From the NCBI GenBank assembly GCA_027604705.1, contig JADHYV010000015.1, positions 310,001 to 374,000 on the forward strand: 64,000 bases of DNA. The letters run 5' to 3'. The first letter of the stretch is position 1, and each line of letters opens with the position of its first letter. Under the pieces are notes generated by a model. The model searched no databases. It was given only the letters and a program-made list of their open reading frames with translations, and was not told the origin of the DNA. This stretch comes from Allomyces arbusculus (taxonomy: Eukaryota > Blastocladiomycota > Blastocladiomycetes > Blastocladiales > Blastocladiaceae). A program made the position numbers and the translations under genes. Positions 1 to 12,176 of the stretch are shown here, piece after piece.

Positions 1-604
1 CGAGAACAACAATCCTACGACCGCCTGCAGTATTAATTGTCTGTCAGACCCAGCAACGCAGGTCTCAATCCACCGTAAATCTAGTTAAGTTGTGGTGTTG
101 AGCGAAGGAGCCCTGGTGCAGAGAGTACGCCACGGTGCCTTGGGTTCATCATCGTCGTTCTTGAGGTCACTCGCTTGGTAGAACGAAAGCCAGTGTGTTG
201 AGGGATGGACGTGAATTGCTGATCTTCCCGCCAGCTGAACGAGCTTGGTTCACTGTTGGTGGGCATGTTTGGCGTAATCTTTCGCTGCACTTGGGTACGA
301 GACATATGGTAAACATCATTCAAGAGTCGTGGCAATGCGGCCTCGAAAGGCCGCGAACCCCCAAATCCGCCAACATCGCCTGCCATCCCCATCAGTCTGC
401 TCGACACTCCAAGCTCTCTCTCGCGCGCGCGACGATACTCTCAGCGGGAAGCTTTTCCACCGCTTGGTGAGGTCGTGTCACATCAGGTCTAGTGATTTGA
501 TTGCCGTGTTGCGAATCGTCCTCCACAATCTCGATCCCAAGCACCGCCGCCCACTGCGAATTCCCGGCACCAAAACCCGTCCGCTTCCACGACATCTATT
601 TCGA
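1..604. other. No gene supported at left edge
   Basis: Short overlapping open frames on both strands show no recognisable domain, signal peptide or intron-exon structure. The stretch lies downstream of the PhoD-like gene and probably holds its 3' flank plus spacer. Confidence 0.4.
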
Positions 605-2587
605 TCAATCTGCCTTATCCGCTGCCGCCCCACTATCCCTCACCCCCGACGGCGCCGGCGGCGGCGGCGCGAGCCCCAAGAGCACTGGATCCGTCTGCAA
701 CGCCATTTCATCGTCCCAGGTCGACCCATGTTTCCCGCCCTTGCGCCGCTTCCGGCGCGTGCACGGCTGGCACTGGTCCCACCAGCCGCGGCCGTCGCCG
801 AGTTTCCAGACGACCGCGCCCACAATCCCGAGCGCGATCACAAGAAACGAGACGATCACGGCCCAGACCCACGTCGGGAACCACGGGATCGTGCAGGCTT
901 TCGCGTTCGCGTCGCCGCGAGTAGCGGCCATGAGGGTGTTGGAGGTCGCGTCGAGGCAACGCGTGAAGGAGTCGAGGACGCGCGTGCGCCCGAGCGTGTA
1001 CCCGTCGAACGTGACGCAGGTTGAGGTGTTGGTGTCGGCGATCGAGACCATGGCGTACTGGTAGTTCGGGTAGTACCAGTAGGCGTGGCACCCACCCGTG
1101 TAGGCTCCACCTGGGTGATGGAACGCGTCAGTGAGCCGTAAATCCGGAGTTCAAACTGCAGCAACGAAGAAAGCGAACCCTTGGCTGACCCATAGTTGCC
1201 GAGCGGCCCGGCTTGCAAAATTGGGAACCCGGCGCCGGACCCGCGCGTGCTGAAATCCGTATTCGTCCCGTCATCGATCGCGAGCATGTGCGCGTCACCC
1301 GCGACCATGACCAGGTTATTCACGCCGAGCGAGACCATCGCGTCGGCGATCTGCGTGCGTTCGGCGGGGTACCCGGCCCACGCGTCGTCACCCGGATCGG
1401 GAGCGCCCGACCACGGCGTCGTGCTGACCCACACCATCTAGACCGAGGAGCACGGCGTGAGTGGGTGGACAAGCAAGGAGAGGGACCTATCAAGTCGCGT
1501 ACGTACCAGCTTGTACCGCTGGAAGTTGCCGAGCTCATTGAGCAACCACCCGCGCTGCGCGGCGCCAAGGACCGTCGGCGATGCGGCGAGAGACCCGGTT
1601 GCGGCACTGCGCAGGTCGGTCATGATGAACCGTACGCGACCGACGGTGAAGGCCTGGAACCCTACAGGGGAACCATTATCGGATTGCAGTGGCAGGTGCG
1701 GCGTGAACGCGTCGTAGGCCCAGAGCGCAGCGGGTTTGCTCGATGAGGATGCGTCGCTACGGTCACACGGCAGAGTGAGGAGCTGGACGCAAAGTGAATT
1801 GAGGGCGACGGCGCACGTACGCGTTGTTTGGTCCAAAATCGTGGTCGTCTATCCCCGGCAACGGCGTTAGATCCGGTCCACATCTCGACCAGCGAATCGC
1901 AATCACGCACCGTAAATGTAGAACACGGGCCGGTTCGCGAAAAATTGCAGCTGCGCCGATTCCTTGAAGACCGACATGTACTGGTCCTTGTAAAGCGCCT
2001 TGTCGTTGGTGGCAATGTCGCCGTAAAACAGGTCGCCATGCTGCACCATGAAGAGCGGATTCCACCTGGCAATCTCGTCGTACGTCTTGCCCACTACACG
2101 ACGCCAACGCCGCCGCCGCCGCCGAGAATCAATTCCGGATATCCTGCGATGTCCCGATTCGACGCATGCTCGTTTGCGTACCGTCCGACTGCCATTTTGC
2201 ACACGACCCGGCCGCAAACTGGAAACTCAGCGGCTCGTTCTCGGGCGGGAACGTCGCCACGCGTCCAATCGGCGTCACATTCCCACCCCCTCCGCCGCTC
2301 GCCACGCCGAGATAGTACGTCGTGCTGGCGCGCAAATTCGTCACGTCGATTTTCGCGATATTGAACCCTTTGAACGCGGCACCGTCGCGGTCCTCGGACA
2401 CGGTCATGTTGCTCGCCGAGACGGGCAATGTGCGCACGATCGCGGCTTGCGGGAACGCGAGGTCGGTACTGACGATGACGGTTTCGCCGGGCACGACCTG
2501 CGCGCGCGCCGAGAAGGCGGTCGAGTTGACGGCGCCCGACCAGAAGAGACGCGTCGGCGACTGTATTGCTTCGGTAGTCGAGGCCAT
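605..2587 (-). CDS. PhoD-like metallophosphatase with C-terminal membrane anchor
   Basis: Probable phosphomonoesterase/phosphodiesterase of the alkaline phosphatase D (PhoD-like) family. Six exons: 2587-2182, 2093-1911, 1848-1821, 1756-1507, 1437-1179, 1110-605, giving 543 aa with all joins in frame. An N-terminal beta domain (about 1-115) precedes the metallophosphatase core. Visible metal-site motifs are HGDLFYGD in exon 2, DDHDFG near residues 197-202 (created by the second splice) and GDAHM near 336. A hydrophobic helix at about 453-476 followed by a basic, Pro-rich tail predicts a single-pass anchor. No signal peptide is visible after the chosen ATG, although the catalytic domain would be expected outside the cytosol, so an upstream signal-peptide exon may be missing. 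Introns are 62-88 bp. Family assignment is strong; substrate is unknown. Confidence 0.85.
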
Positions 2588-2891
2588 GGTGGTCGTGCAG
2601 CGAGTTGCGGCGCTGTCGGGGGTCGGGGCGCGGAGTGCTGCTGGTCGTTGTTGCCGGACAGTTGGCCAGTTGGTGCAGTCTAATATTGAATCCTACGAGA
2701 GAACGAAATTGCTGTTTGCTGTGTGCGGGCGTCGAAGTTAACACTGCAGGAGCGAGCGTTGAAAAGCGCGTCGACAGCGCGCACCCAACAGAGAGACTGC
2801 GCCGGCATCGAGAACGTCGAGAACACTCGGACACGGGCCAGCGACGTGACAAAGCTTGAGGGCAAACATGGAAATCCATGGCCACATCTAT

Positions 2892-4580
2892 TCATTCGTA
2901 CTCGACCACAACGACTACCCCGTCGCTCTCCTCGCCCGCGTCCCACGCGGCCACCGCAGCGTCTATCCTCTCCTTCTCTCGCGGGCTGATTGGTCGTCGT
3001 GCCCGCGACGGATCGACGGCGGCGCTTCCAACCCGCTGGCCCGCCGAATGTGCGCTCGAAGACGCGAGCGCTCCGCTCTCCACCATGTCTTGGTTCCTCG
3101 CCTGCACCGTGTCCGGGCTCCTCGGCCGGTCGGTACTCTTCTCTTTGCGCACACTCGACTCTTCATCCGGCTCCGTCGCGTGCCGCTTTCCCTCCCTCCC
3201 TCCATCCTCACCCTCCACCTCCACCTCTCGCTGGCGCTTCACCCCCTGCGCCGTCCCCGTGCCACCCCACATCGCCATCAACCCCGTCGGTTTCGGCGTA
3301 TACGGCTCGACAAAGTTCGGATCATGCACGCCGGCCTTGCCCACCCTCGGATCCACGGCATACCACACGAGTCCGTCATCGTTCCTCCCCTCGTGCATGA
3401 CGGCTTCAAGCGCGGGCCCCCACCGCGTATTCGGATCGAGCCAGGCGCGGATCGCACGCGGCGTCGTCAGGAGCACCGGCATCCGGTCGTGCAAAAACGC
3501 GAGTTTGGGCGTGTTTTCCGTCGTGACAATAGTGAAGCTGTGCAGGGTGCTGCCGGGGTGGGCTACGCGGATGGCGGGTCAGATAATGTCGTGGAACGAG
3601 GAGGAGAAGTGGAGGGGGGGGGGGGGGGAGGGCGTACCGGGATCGGGCACCGCAGCGTAAAGTCCGGCCATGCACAGCAGCCGCTTGTCGGCGCGGCGCA
3701 CGTAGTAGGGGGTCTTTTTGGTGCCCTTGCGCACCCATTCGTAAAACCTAGCCCGACCGGCGGGTGCGGCGATGAGTCTCGAGAGAGTGCGCAATTCGCA
3801 ATTCGCATCGGGGAATGCGCGCGTACCCTTGCGCCACAACCATGCACCGGTGCCGGTGTCGTAGCCCGGCAAACATGGGTTTCCCGCTCGTCAGGGAGTC
3901 GTCGCGCGCGTTGATCGGCGCGAGGCCCGTGGTCCCCGACGACGCGGTCAGGAGACCCCATTTCTGGAGAAGCACACGCGTCAGTGGGTGGAGAAGAGAC
4001 GGAAAAAAATGCTCGCTGAGAGTGCGCACCATGGAAAAGAGCGCGTAGGCGTCCTGCTCGCTCGGATCAAACAGGGCGTGCTCGTCGCCATCTACTAGAC
4101 ACGTCCGCGCAACCGTCAGGATCCGCACCCCGATCAAAATCCCCCGCGCCGACGCGTGGCTACACGCACTTTTCGATTCCGCCGAGTCCGCCGCTGTCGT
4201 CGGCCTCCCGTTCCCCTTCTCCACCGCCGTATCGTGCTCGTTCACCTCCTCGGCAAGGCGCTCCGCTACGCCCGCCGTCTGCCCGTGTGCCATGGCGACC
4301 ACGTATTCCTCTCCCGACCGGGCGCCGCACTCGGCAGCCCCGCCGCGGTGCACGACGACGGGCTGGAACGTGGTCGGCGCGACGTTGGTCGTGGGTGCGA
4401 ATTTGCTCTCGCCGACCCTGGACACGGAAGCACGCGCACGACCACGACCAGTCTCGTCAGCGACCGTCACGGCGCGTTGGAGATCGCAAATTTTCGTGCA
4501 GGTAGCGCCTACCAGTGTCGCAAGCCCGTCTGCCGGCGTACTTGCGCCGCGTTGACGTTGAGCGCGATGCGGCCGCACAT
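2892..4580 (-). CDS. SRAP-domain protein (HMCES/YedK family)
   Basis: SOS-response-associated peptidase-like protein. The family uses the amino group and thiol of Cys2 to crosslink to abasic sites in single-stranded DNA and shield them. Five exons: 4580-4513, 4417-4030, 3963-3827, 3747-3638, 3562-2892, giving 457 aa. The protein starts Met-Cys-Gly-Arg, so the catalytic Cys2 is in place. The motifs PTTNVAP, KWGLL, INARDDS, RCMVVAQGFYEW and the active-site HDRMPVLL follow in family order. Several of these appear only after splicing (for example GFYEW across the 79-bp third intron). The C-terminal ~130 residues are a charged low-complexity tail, making it longer than bacterial YedK and closer to eukaryotic HMCES. 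The fourth intron contains a long C/G homopolymer near 3613-3630. Confidence 0.93.
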
Positions 4581-5403
4581 CTGGTGCTGGTGCGGTGCGG
4601 ATCCCTTGCAGCTAGCTGTAGAATTGCTGAGACTTGCGTCGCCGTATCGGTAGTGTCTTGCTGTAGTTCGTGCAGGATGTTGATGATGGAGTTGGGGAGA
4701 TTTGAAAGACCCGCCTGTGTCAAATTTGGTTCAAGCAGCTCATCGGCCGCACGGCACCAACCTCGGCTCTCTCCGTTCTGTCCCGTTTCAGCAGCGATTC
4801 TATCGACCACTGCGCCGGACAACAACCCGAAATCCACGAATGCCACGCGATTTGGACGGTGGCGAAGGGGGGAAATGAACGACAAAAAACAAGCGAACGA
4901 GGAACCGAACGAACGTAGAAACCCACCAAAGCGCCGCGAGTCAATAATAAACGAACCAGAACCAGAACCAGAACCAGAGCAAACCAATCGCCGAAAACCG
5001 AACCTGACCCGTATCGCGCAAGCCGGCCAATGATGAGCGTGTGCGGGGGAAGAAGCGACAGCAGCATGTGGGGGTGGTAGCGAGCAGGGGGGGATACACA
5101 ATCGAGCCAGGGGCATGTGTCGAAAGAAAGGAAACGACAAGCAGGCGGCGACGCGGGGCACCACGACCGCGCGCGCGAAACGGAAGGAAGCGAGCAATGG
5201 AACAAAACGATCAAGAAAAACAACGGCAAGGGAAAGGAAAGATACAATGCCGGCAGCCCAACCCCCGCGACACGCACACAGGTTCGGCCACACGACACCC
5301 CAAAACCAGCCACCGACCGAGACTGCCGACCGACCGACCCGGTCGACCGACCCGCACGGCATCCAACGCTTGACGCACGCGACACGCGACACGCGCGCGC
5401 CGT
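4581..5403. other. Spacer between SRAP gene and GSK3 gene
   Basis: No supported gene. It holds the 5' flank of the SRAP gene and the 3' flank of GSK3. Simple repeats are visible: a hexameric CCAGAA run at about 4956-4980 and GACC-type runs near 5325-5350. The long open frames here have no domain and are probably a by-product of high GC. Confidence 0.45.
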
Positions 5404-7269
5404 TTACGCCTTGTTGTTCGGGTTGTCGATCGGCTCCGGGACAAAGTTGCTCAAATCGATCCCACGGGCACGCAGCGCGTCCTCGGCGTGCGGGGGCACG
5501 AGCATCTTGTTCAAGTCCGGGCGAATCGACAATTCCATGCGCGAGAAGTCAAAGAGCGGGGGCAAGTCCTTGCCCGAGGGCAGACGCGCGTCGGGCGACC
5601 GCAACTCGTCAAAGAAACTGTGCGTCATGGCCTCGATCGCGGTCGGCCGGGCCAGCGGCTCGTACCGCAACAACTTGTCAATCAGGTCGAGTGCCTCGGG
5701 CGGCGTCTTGGGCGAGAAGATCTGCGCCCACGGGTGCGCCTTGATCGGCGGGAAGTTGTGTTCCGTGTAGTTTGGGTTCATGGCACGCACTTGCTCGCGC
5801 TCGGGCGTGCCGAGCACCTTGATGATCTCCACCAGTTGGTCGACGCCCGACTCGCCCGGGAACATGGGCTTGCCCAGCATCAGCTCGGCCATGACACAGC
5901 CCGTCGACCAGACATCGATTTGCGTCGTGTAGTTGGTCGCGCCGAAAATCAGTTCGGGCGCGCGGTAGTACCGCGAGCAAATGTAGGACACGTTGGGCTC
6001 GCCGGCAATTAAAATCTTGGCCGACCCGAAATCGCACAGCTTGAGCACGCCCGTCGCCGAGTTGAGCAACAGGTTCTGCGGCTTGATGTCGCGGTGGCAA
6101 ATGCCTTGATGAAGAGCGAGCCCAGGTCAGCTCGAGCGATACAAAACAGCCGGAAAATATCGCAAGAGTCGAAAAAAGAAAAAGAAAAAGAAAAAAGCGT
6201 ACCGAGCGCGTGAATGTAGGCGAGCGACCGGAACATTTGGTACATGTAGAGCTTGATGAGAATCATGGGCATGGCCTGCTTTTGCTTGGTGAAGTGGCGC
6301 GACGCGCGGTAGATGGTCTCGGGCACAAACTCGAGCACGAGGTTCAGGTAGACCTCGTCGCGGCGCTCGCCGTTCGACCCGTTCGAGTAGAAGAAGGACT
6401 TGAGCTCCACAATGTTGCGGTGGTCGACCATGCGCATGATTTGCAGCTCGCGGTTCTATGACAAGCACGCATTCATCGTTAGAAAAAAGTCAGTGACTGG
6501 TGCCATCCACGGCCGTGGTTCGATCCTGGGGCCCACAGACCGCCGCCGCCGCCGCGAACACGGCGCGGGGGTTGCTGCACGAGCACGCAGGCGAGCGCGC
6601 GCGCGGGCTGACGTTGCTCGCGCGCGCAACGTTGCGTGCGATGCCCGCGTCGCCGCCTCGGTCGGGGACACGCGGCCACCATCGCGTGCGGGCAAGGGAC
6701 CCGCGGCGCAGCCCATCGGCGAGGCGAGGCGGGCGTCGGACGCGCGAGCGCGCGGCGGCGGCAGGGCACGACAGCGACCGACCGACCGACGGCGGGAGTA
6801 GTCTCATCCAGCGACGACGGCCCACTTGGCACACGCATCGAGAGCCCCTGGCGCGCCTCCGTAGTGGCCCTCATCAATGCATGCAGCCCCTCTGACCCCC
6901 CGTTGACCGACCGACACTCACACACAACCCCACGCCGCGGCGGCCGCTCGAAACCCAAGACAAAATAAAGACGAAAAAAAGCGGACGGACCTTGAAGCGC
7001 TTATCCTGGAGCACCTTCTTGATGGCGACGCGCTCGTGCGAGTCGGCGAGCAGGGCCTCGTAGACGACACCAAACGACCCGTTGCCGACGGGTTTCCAGT
7101 CGTAGTAGGAGAGCTCAATCGACTCGCCCGTCTTGGCGTCGGTCGCGATAATGGTCGTGGTCTGCGCGCGGCGCGCCGAGGCCGCGGCGGCAGCGGCAGC
7201 GCCGCCCACGACAGCGGCGGCGGCGGCGACCACGTCGGAGCGCGTGGCGCCGTTGGCGTTGGTGGCCAT
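5404..7269 (-). CDS. GSK3: Glycogen synthase kinase 3 (shaggy-type Ser/Thr kinase)
   Basis: CMGC-family kinase that phosphorylates primed substrates, among them glycogen synthase, which is also encoded in this window at 20.7-23.0 kb. Three exons: 7269-6991, 6455-6203, 6104-5404, giving 410 aa. The Ala-rich N-terminus leads into the Gly loop [11 protein letters not shown], the ATP-binding Lys in VAIKK (Lys84), HRDIKPQN (Asp183), DFG (Asp202) and the activation-loop [12 protein letters not shown] with Tyr218, the residue whose autophosphorylation activates GSK3. The C-lobe is complete. The first intron is 535 bp, far longer than any other in the window and very GC-rich; the second is 98 bp with a purine/T-rich tract. 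The start was chosen as the ATG just before MATNANGAT; upstream sequence is a G homopolymer. Confidence 0.96.
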
Positions 7270-8363
7270 GATCACAAAGAGTGAGGGGGGGGGGGGGGGG
7301 GGATGTGGGGGGTGCGAGCGCTCGGTTCGGGCGGGCGCGCGCAAGTCGAGGGCGGGGACGGCACGGGAGCGGGCGCGCGTGCCAAATGCGGGGAGTCGCG
7401 TGCGCCGAGTCGAGTGTCGGTTGGTGGAGGGTCCGCGGGCGCGCAGGAACCGGGTTGGGCGGGGTGGAGGAGTGCGCGGAGCGTGGGCAGCAGGCAGGCG
7501 CGCACGCGAGCAAACGAACGAACGAAGGAACAAGCGGCCGACAGGCGCGCTCTCACACGCGTGCGCGGTTGGCAAGCAGGCGGCGCGGCGCGAGCGTCAA
7601 CTCAGTTTGCGCGGCAGGCGAGGCAGCGGGGCGGCGCGGGGCAGCAGCACGGCGTCGCGGGGGTGCACGGGAGCAGGGCAGGGCGGCGTGTGGGCGGAGC
7701 GGCAGCTGGGGAGCGGCCGGGCCGTGAGCGAGGTGGGGGGTGGAGGAGGTGCGGGTCGACGGCCGGCCGCGCGACGCCGTTCGTGGTGGTCAACAGAGCG
7801 TCGCGCTTTCGGCGGGGGCGCGCGCGGAGGCCTGCTGCCTGGTGGGGGACACGCCCCCGGGGCTTGACGCGGCTCGCCATGCGCCCCGGGGCGCCGCTGA
7901 TCATGTGTCTCCTGCAAGCCCTGTCGATGCCACACGGCCCCACGCACGTGAGCGCGACGCCGGGAGGCTCCTGAGCTCCTGCGCCAGCTCTCCTCATGTG
8001 CGGCTTCATTGGTGCCCGCGCTCCACCACCGTCCGCTGGCACTGCGAGGTCGCGCAGAGTCGCGTCGCAGCGTCGCAAACGCACCACCGGGAGAATGGAG
8101 AGTATCGAGCAGACTGTATCGGGATCGCGACGCCAAAAAAGAAACGACAACGAGTACTCAAAACGACAAAACTACAACCATTCTAGACGCGGCGCGCCGT
8201 GCCTGTGGAAGGGGACCGTCGCACCAGCAAAAACTTGGCAAAAAAAATGAAAATAATAAAAAAAACCAAAACGCAGATCAAAAAACGCCTGCGGGCCCGT
8301 ACCACCACCAATTCCGCCCAACTCGTACGACATGAAGCGGCCTGCGCCCCACCCCGCGCTCAT
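7270..8363. other. GC-rich 5' flank of GSK3 and 3' flank of kelch-like gene
   Basis: Very GC-rich with an uninterrupted G run at about 7286-7302. Open frames on both strands are Arg/Ala/Gly-rich and show no domain. Probably the GSK3 promoter and 5' UTR; 8100-8300 is A-rich on the plus strand. Confidence 0.4.
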
Positions 8364-9971
8364 TTACCGGCGGTACCCCTTGTTATTCGTCATCCCGCCA
8401 GCGACCTTGTACGACGGGTCCTGGTACGGCGACGCGGCCAGATGTGCCGGACTCGGTGCCGGCACGGTCCCCGGCTGTGGAGCGGGTCCACGAGCTCCGA
8501 GTTGCTGTTCGGCGCGCTTTTGCAGCTTGTACTCTTCGGCCTTCGCGCGCTGCCTTCCCTTGAACCACGAGAGCCCCGCGAGAATCATCGACCCGACAAA
8601 CATGAAGGCGACGCCGTACCCGACCCACGCAAGCACCGACTGCCGCTTGGCCCAGCACACGACCGCGTTCTCCGTACAGGGGCCCGCCGCCACGTCTTTC
8701 CCCGCAGCATCGGCCGAGGGCGTGTACGAATCGACCCAGGTGAACGTCAACGAGCCCGACGACTCTTCCTTGATTTGCAAGATGCGCAGGTACTTGCCCG
8801 CGGCCGTGGGCACGCCGTCGTTCGGTTCCCCGCCCGTCACCCCGCCGAGAATAAAGATATGGTCGTCGTAGAGGAACGCCGTAGGCGCGCGAATCACCGA
8901 CGGCCCCTTGTCGGCATTCGCCACTTTCGTCTCGGAGGGCCACTGCCCGTTGGCCGGCGTCACGTACTCGATCAACATCCCGCGCGCGATATCTTTGGGC
9001 TGCATGTTGCCGCCGAGGTGGATCACGTACTTGCCCTTCTTGTAGATGAACGTCGCAAACAGTTCGCGGCCCACATTCAGTTCCGGGATGCGTGCGAGGT
9101 CGCCGTTCTGGATCGAGACAAACGCACGCGCCGTCGAGAACGTGCCAGCGTCGACGTTGCGCCCGCCGGAATAGATCATGTGCGTCGAGTTGTACATGAT
9201 CACCGACGGGTAGAGCAGCGGCGAAATCGCCGTCGATTGCGCCTGGCCGAGTCCCTTGACGGTCGCGACCATGAACTTGGACGTGGCCGTGACGCCCGAT
9301 TTGGAATTCGGGTCCGCACCGAATGCCGAAAACTGGACCAGACCGGCCTCGCCCATTTCAGAGGTCGCGTGCCCGTTGGCGACCGCCTGGTCGGACGGCT
9401 CCTTGGCGGCCGACCACGAGTTGCCCGTGACCGAGTACTGGAACATGGGCGGCTTGGACTGGCCGTCGCCATTGGGGAGTTGCGGGGCAACGACGGTGAT
9501 GGTCGACCCGTCGCCCGCAACGACCGCACAGCCGTTACCGAACCCGACGGGTAAAGGGGCAATGTTGCCTTTGGTCGAGAGCGCGTTCGCCTTTTGGGCC
9601 TTGTTGAGGTCGAGCGCAAACGTGTCGGTTTTTGCACCGGAGAACTTGTACTCTATTCATTGACGCTGTCAGTCGTCCAAATTCTTGCGTTCTCGAAATG
9701 AAAGAGCAAGAGCAGTAAGCGTACGGTCGTCCATGCCGCCCATGACGTAGACGGTCGTCCCGATTTTCGCAAGCGTCGCGTACGAGACGCCGACGGCCTT
9801 CATGGCGGGCGCCTGCACGGTCTCGTCGGCGGCGCGCGCCGTCGAGGCGACGAGCACGACGAGCAAGAGGGCCGCGAGCGTCAAGGTCGCGCGCGGCAGG
9901 GTTCGGACGGGCGTCCTGCGCGGCGCGCGTGGCGGAGCGCGTGCGGATGGTGCTGGTGCGAGGGACAACAT
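8364..9971 (-). CDS. Kelch/galactose-oxidase-like single-pass membrane protein (paralog A)
   Basis: Predicted cell-surface protein, 511 aa, two exons: 9971-9725 and 9652-8364 (72-bp intron with GTACGC donor and CTGAC branch-like site). A basic leader and hydrophobic segment ending AARA-type (about residues 28-48) look like a signal peptide. Kelch-like strands follow, with paired glycines in YVMGG, MIYSGG, VIHLGG and IFILGG, suggesting a beta-propeller. A transmembrane helix lies near residues 410-435 (GVAFMFVGSMILAGL), followed by a basic, Gln/Pro-rich cytoplasmic tail. Architecture matches the tandem pair at 36.8-42.1 kb, but exon structure differs and similarity is weaker. Function unknown; ligand-binding or cell-wall sensing would be guesses. 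Confidence 0.75.
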
Positions 9972-10578
9972 GGTGGGAAGGACGGGGACGGGGACACGCG
10001 TTGGCAGGCTGGCGTCGGGTGCCGCTGCGGCCAGGCGGTGGGCAAGTGGCGCGGCGCGGGCGAGTCGTCTATGGTCTTTGTCGTGCCCGGCGGCGGCCCG
10101 CGGCAAGTGTCGGCGACGTCGGGGTTCGTGGCGCTGGCGCGGGAATTGCAGTAAGTTGCACGGCGGGACGAGCGAGCACGGCGGGCCGGTATCGTGGACC
10201 AAGTCGGCTTGCGGGCGTTGGTGGAGCGCGGCGGGCCTGGTTCAAGTGGTTTGGCGCTGGCGGTGGAGGTGGCCTGGTTCAAGTTCTTCCAGTGGTGAAC
10301 CAGTCGGACGCAGGTTGGCGTCGTTTTGCGGCGTGCTTGGCGGCCAGAGGGCGAAATGCGGCGAATCGCATGCTGTGGCAGGTGGCTGGCAGCCTGACCG
10401 GCGACACGTGCGTCCACGTCAAGAGGCCACCCTGGAATCGGCGCCCATCGTGTTGACAATCTCTAAAATATATATCACAGATCAAATGCGTGTGCGTGTG
10501 CGTGTGCGCTTGTGCACGACTGATCAAACACCGTGACCCACCCCCTCAATCCGCAATCCACGACTCCCAAAGCGGCAC
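9972..10578. other. Spacer between kelch-like gene and dipeptidase gene
   Basis: No supported gene. Contains a GTGTGC simple repeat at about 10487-10510. It holds the 5' flank of the kelch-like gene and the 3' flank of the dipeptidase gene. Confidence 0.4.
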
Positions 10579-12176
10579 TCACGCTGCGTCGGCCATGATC
10601 GCCTCAATCTCCTCGACCGTCTTGGGCACGTCGGTCAGGTTCAGGTACCCGTCCTCGGTGATCAAAATGTTGTCCTCGATGCGCACGCCGCCCACGGGCA
10701 TGTACCGCTCGACCACCTCGAAATCAATGAACGGTGCCACCGTCTCGTCGTTCTTGGCGTTCTCGATCACGAGCGCCGTAAAGTAAATTCCCGGCTCAAC
10801 CGTGACCACCATGCCCGGCTCGAGCGCGCGGCGCATGCGCAGGTACCGGATCGACGGCTCCGGAATACGCTCGGTGCCCTTCGGGTACCCACCGACATCG
10901 TGCACGTCCAGACCCAACAGGTGCCCGAGCCCGTGCGGCAGGAAGACGGCCTGCGCGTGCGCGGCGAGCACGTCCTCGATATCGCCAACGAGAATCCCGG
11001 CCTCGATGAGGCCCTGCGCGATCACGCGCTCGGCGACACGGTGCATATCCTCCCACTGCACGCCCGGACGCAGCTGCTCGATCACCGCGAGCTGCGTGTT
11101 GAGCACCGTCTGGTAAATGTGCCGCGCCTCGTCGGTGAACGTGCCTTGCGCCGGGAACGTGCGCGTAATGTCGGACGCGTACCCGCGCACCTCGCACCCG
11201 GCATCGACCAGGACCAGCGCATGCGGCGACGCAGCGGCCGTCGCGAGCGGCGCCAGGTTGCGGCCGTAGTGCAGCGTCGCGGCGTTGGCGCCAGCGCCGA
11301 TGATCGGCAGGTAGGCCTGCTGCTTGGCACTATTCACGCCATGATCAGCATGTCAGCGACCCTGTCCATCCCATTCTCTACCCACTTCAACTGAGCAACA
11401 CAAAAACGCACCCATGCTTGTGGCACGTGTAGCGGAACAGCGCCTCGAGCGCCGTCTCCGACGTGGCCAGCGACGCGGCACGCATCACGGCGACGTGCGC
11501 GCGGTGCGAGATCGCGTTGGCGCGACGGATAAGCGTGGCCTCGCCCTCAGTCTTGCGCAAACGCGCGTTGGTCAACGCCTCGGTCGCGACCTCCTTAACG
11601 ACGCGCGACGCAAATTCCTCGCCGAGAGCCTCGTAGTTGGACTCAATGTCAAGCACGTAGACGGCGGCCGGGTCGAGTTCAGCAAGCTTCTCCTGCAAAG
11701 CCGGGACACCGCCGAGAACGGGAAGGCCGTAGGTCTCGGTCTGCTCCTCGAGCGAGGGGGGCATGCCAATCCAGACGGCCTCGTCGAGCTCGACGACTGG
11801 AGTAGATACAATCGAACGATGGCGCGCGTCAGGTTCGCTGCATCCCTGCACCTCCACACACGATAACAAACATCGTACCCGGCGCAAACATGAACGACTC
11901 GCCCGACGCAACATCGAGCAGGTAGTGGTAACCGGGCTCCTCGCAGCCCGTCACGTACAGAAAGTTGGACTCTTGGCGGAACATGACCTCGACATCGGTA
12001 TGGTGGCGCTCAGCCGTGACATCGCCGCGCAGGTAGACGACGCCCGACTCGATACCGGCCTTAGCGAGGGCCTCGCGCACTTGCGCGCGGTGCTCGGCGG
12101 CCGGAATCGCGGGGAAGGGGGTCGAGAGGTCGGACGCGGCTTCGAGCACGTCGGGCGAGGGCGTCGGGTAGGCCAT
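10579..12176 (-). CDS. PEPD: Xaa-Pro dipeptidase (prolidase, M24 family)
   Basis: Metallopeptidase cleaving X-Pro dipeptides, presumably cytosolic. Three exons: 12176-11879, 11796-11412, 11329-10579 (two 82-bp introns), giving 477 aa. An aminopeptidase-P N-terminal domain (about 1-170) contains the FLYVTG segment. The pita-bread catalytic domain carries the M24 metal ligands: DAGCE..SDITRTFP, the HGLGHLLG-DVHDVGGY stretch, VEPGIYF and GVRIEDN. The order and spacing are those of eukaryotic prolidase. A TATA-like element lies 68 bp upstream of the ATG, and the SDR gene diverges 508 bp away. Confidence 0.95.

Noticed and set aside
3613-3630. G homopolymer as a possible regulatory G-quadruplex
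   Set aside because: It lies inside an intron of the SRAP gene where, on the transcribed sense, it is a C-rich pyrimidine run. Similar runs at 7286, 26398 and 31238 suggest ordinary slippage or assembly-sensitive tracts.
8199-9554. 451-aa plus-strand open frame opposite kelch-like paralog A
   Set aside because: Antisense shadow. The minus-strand frame has a signal peptide, kelch glycines and a transmembrane helix, while this one has none.
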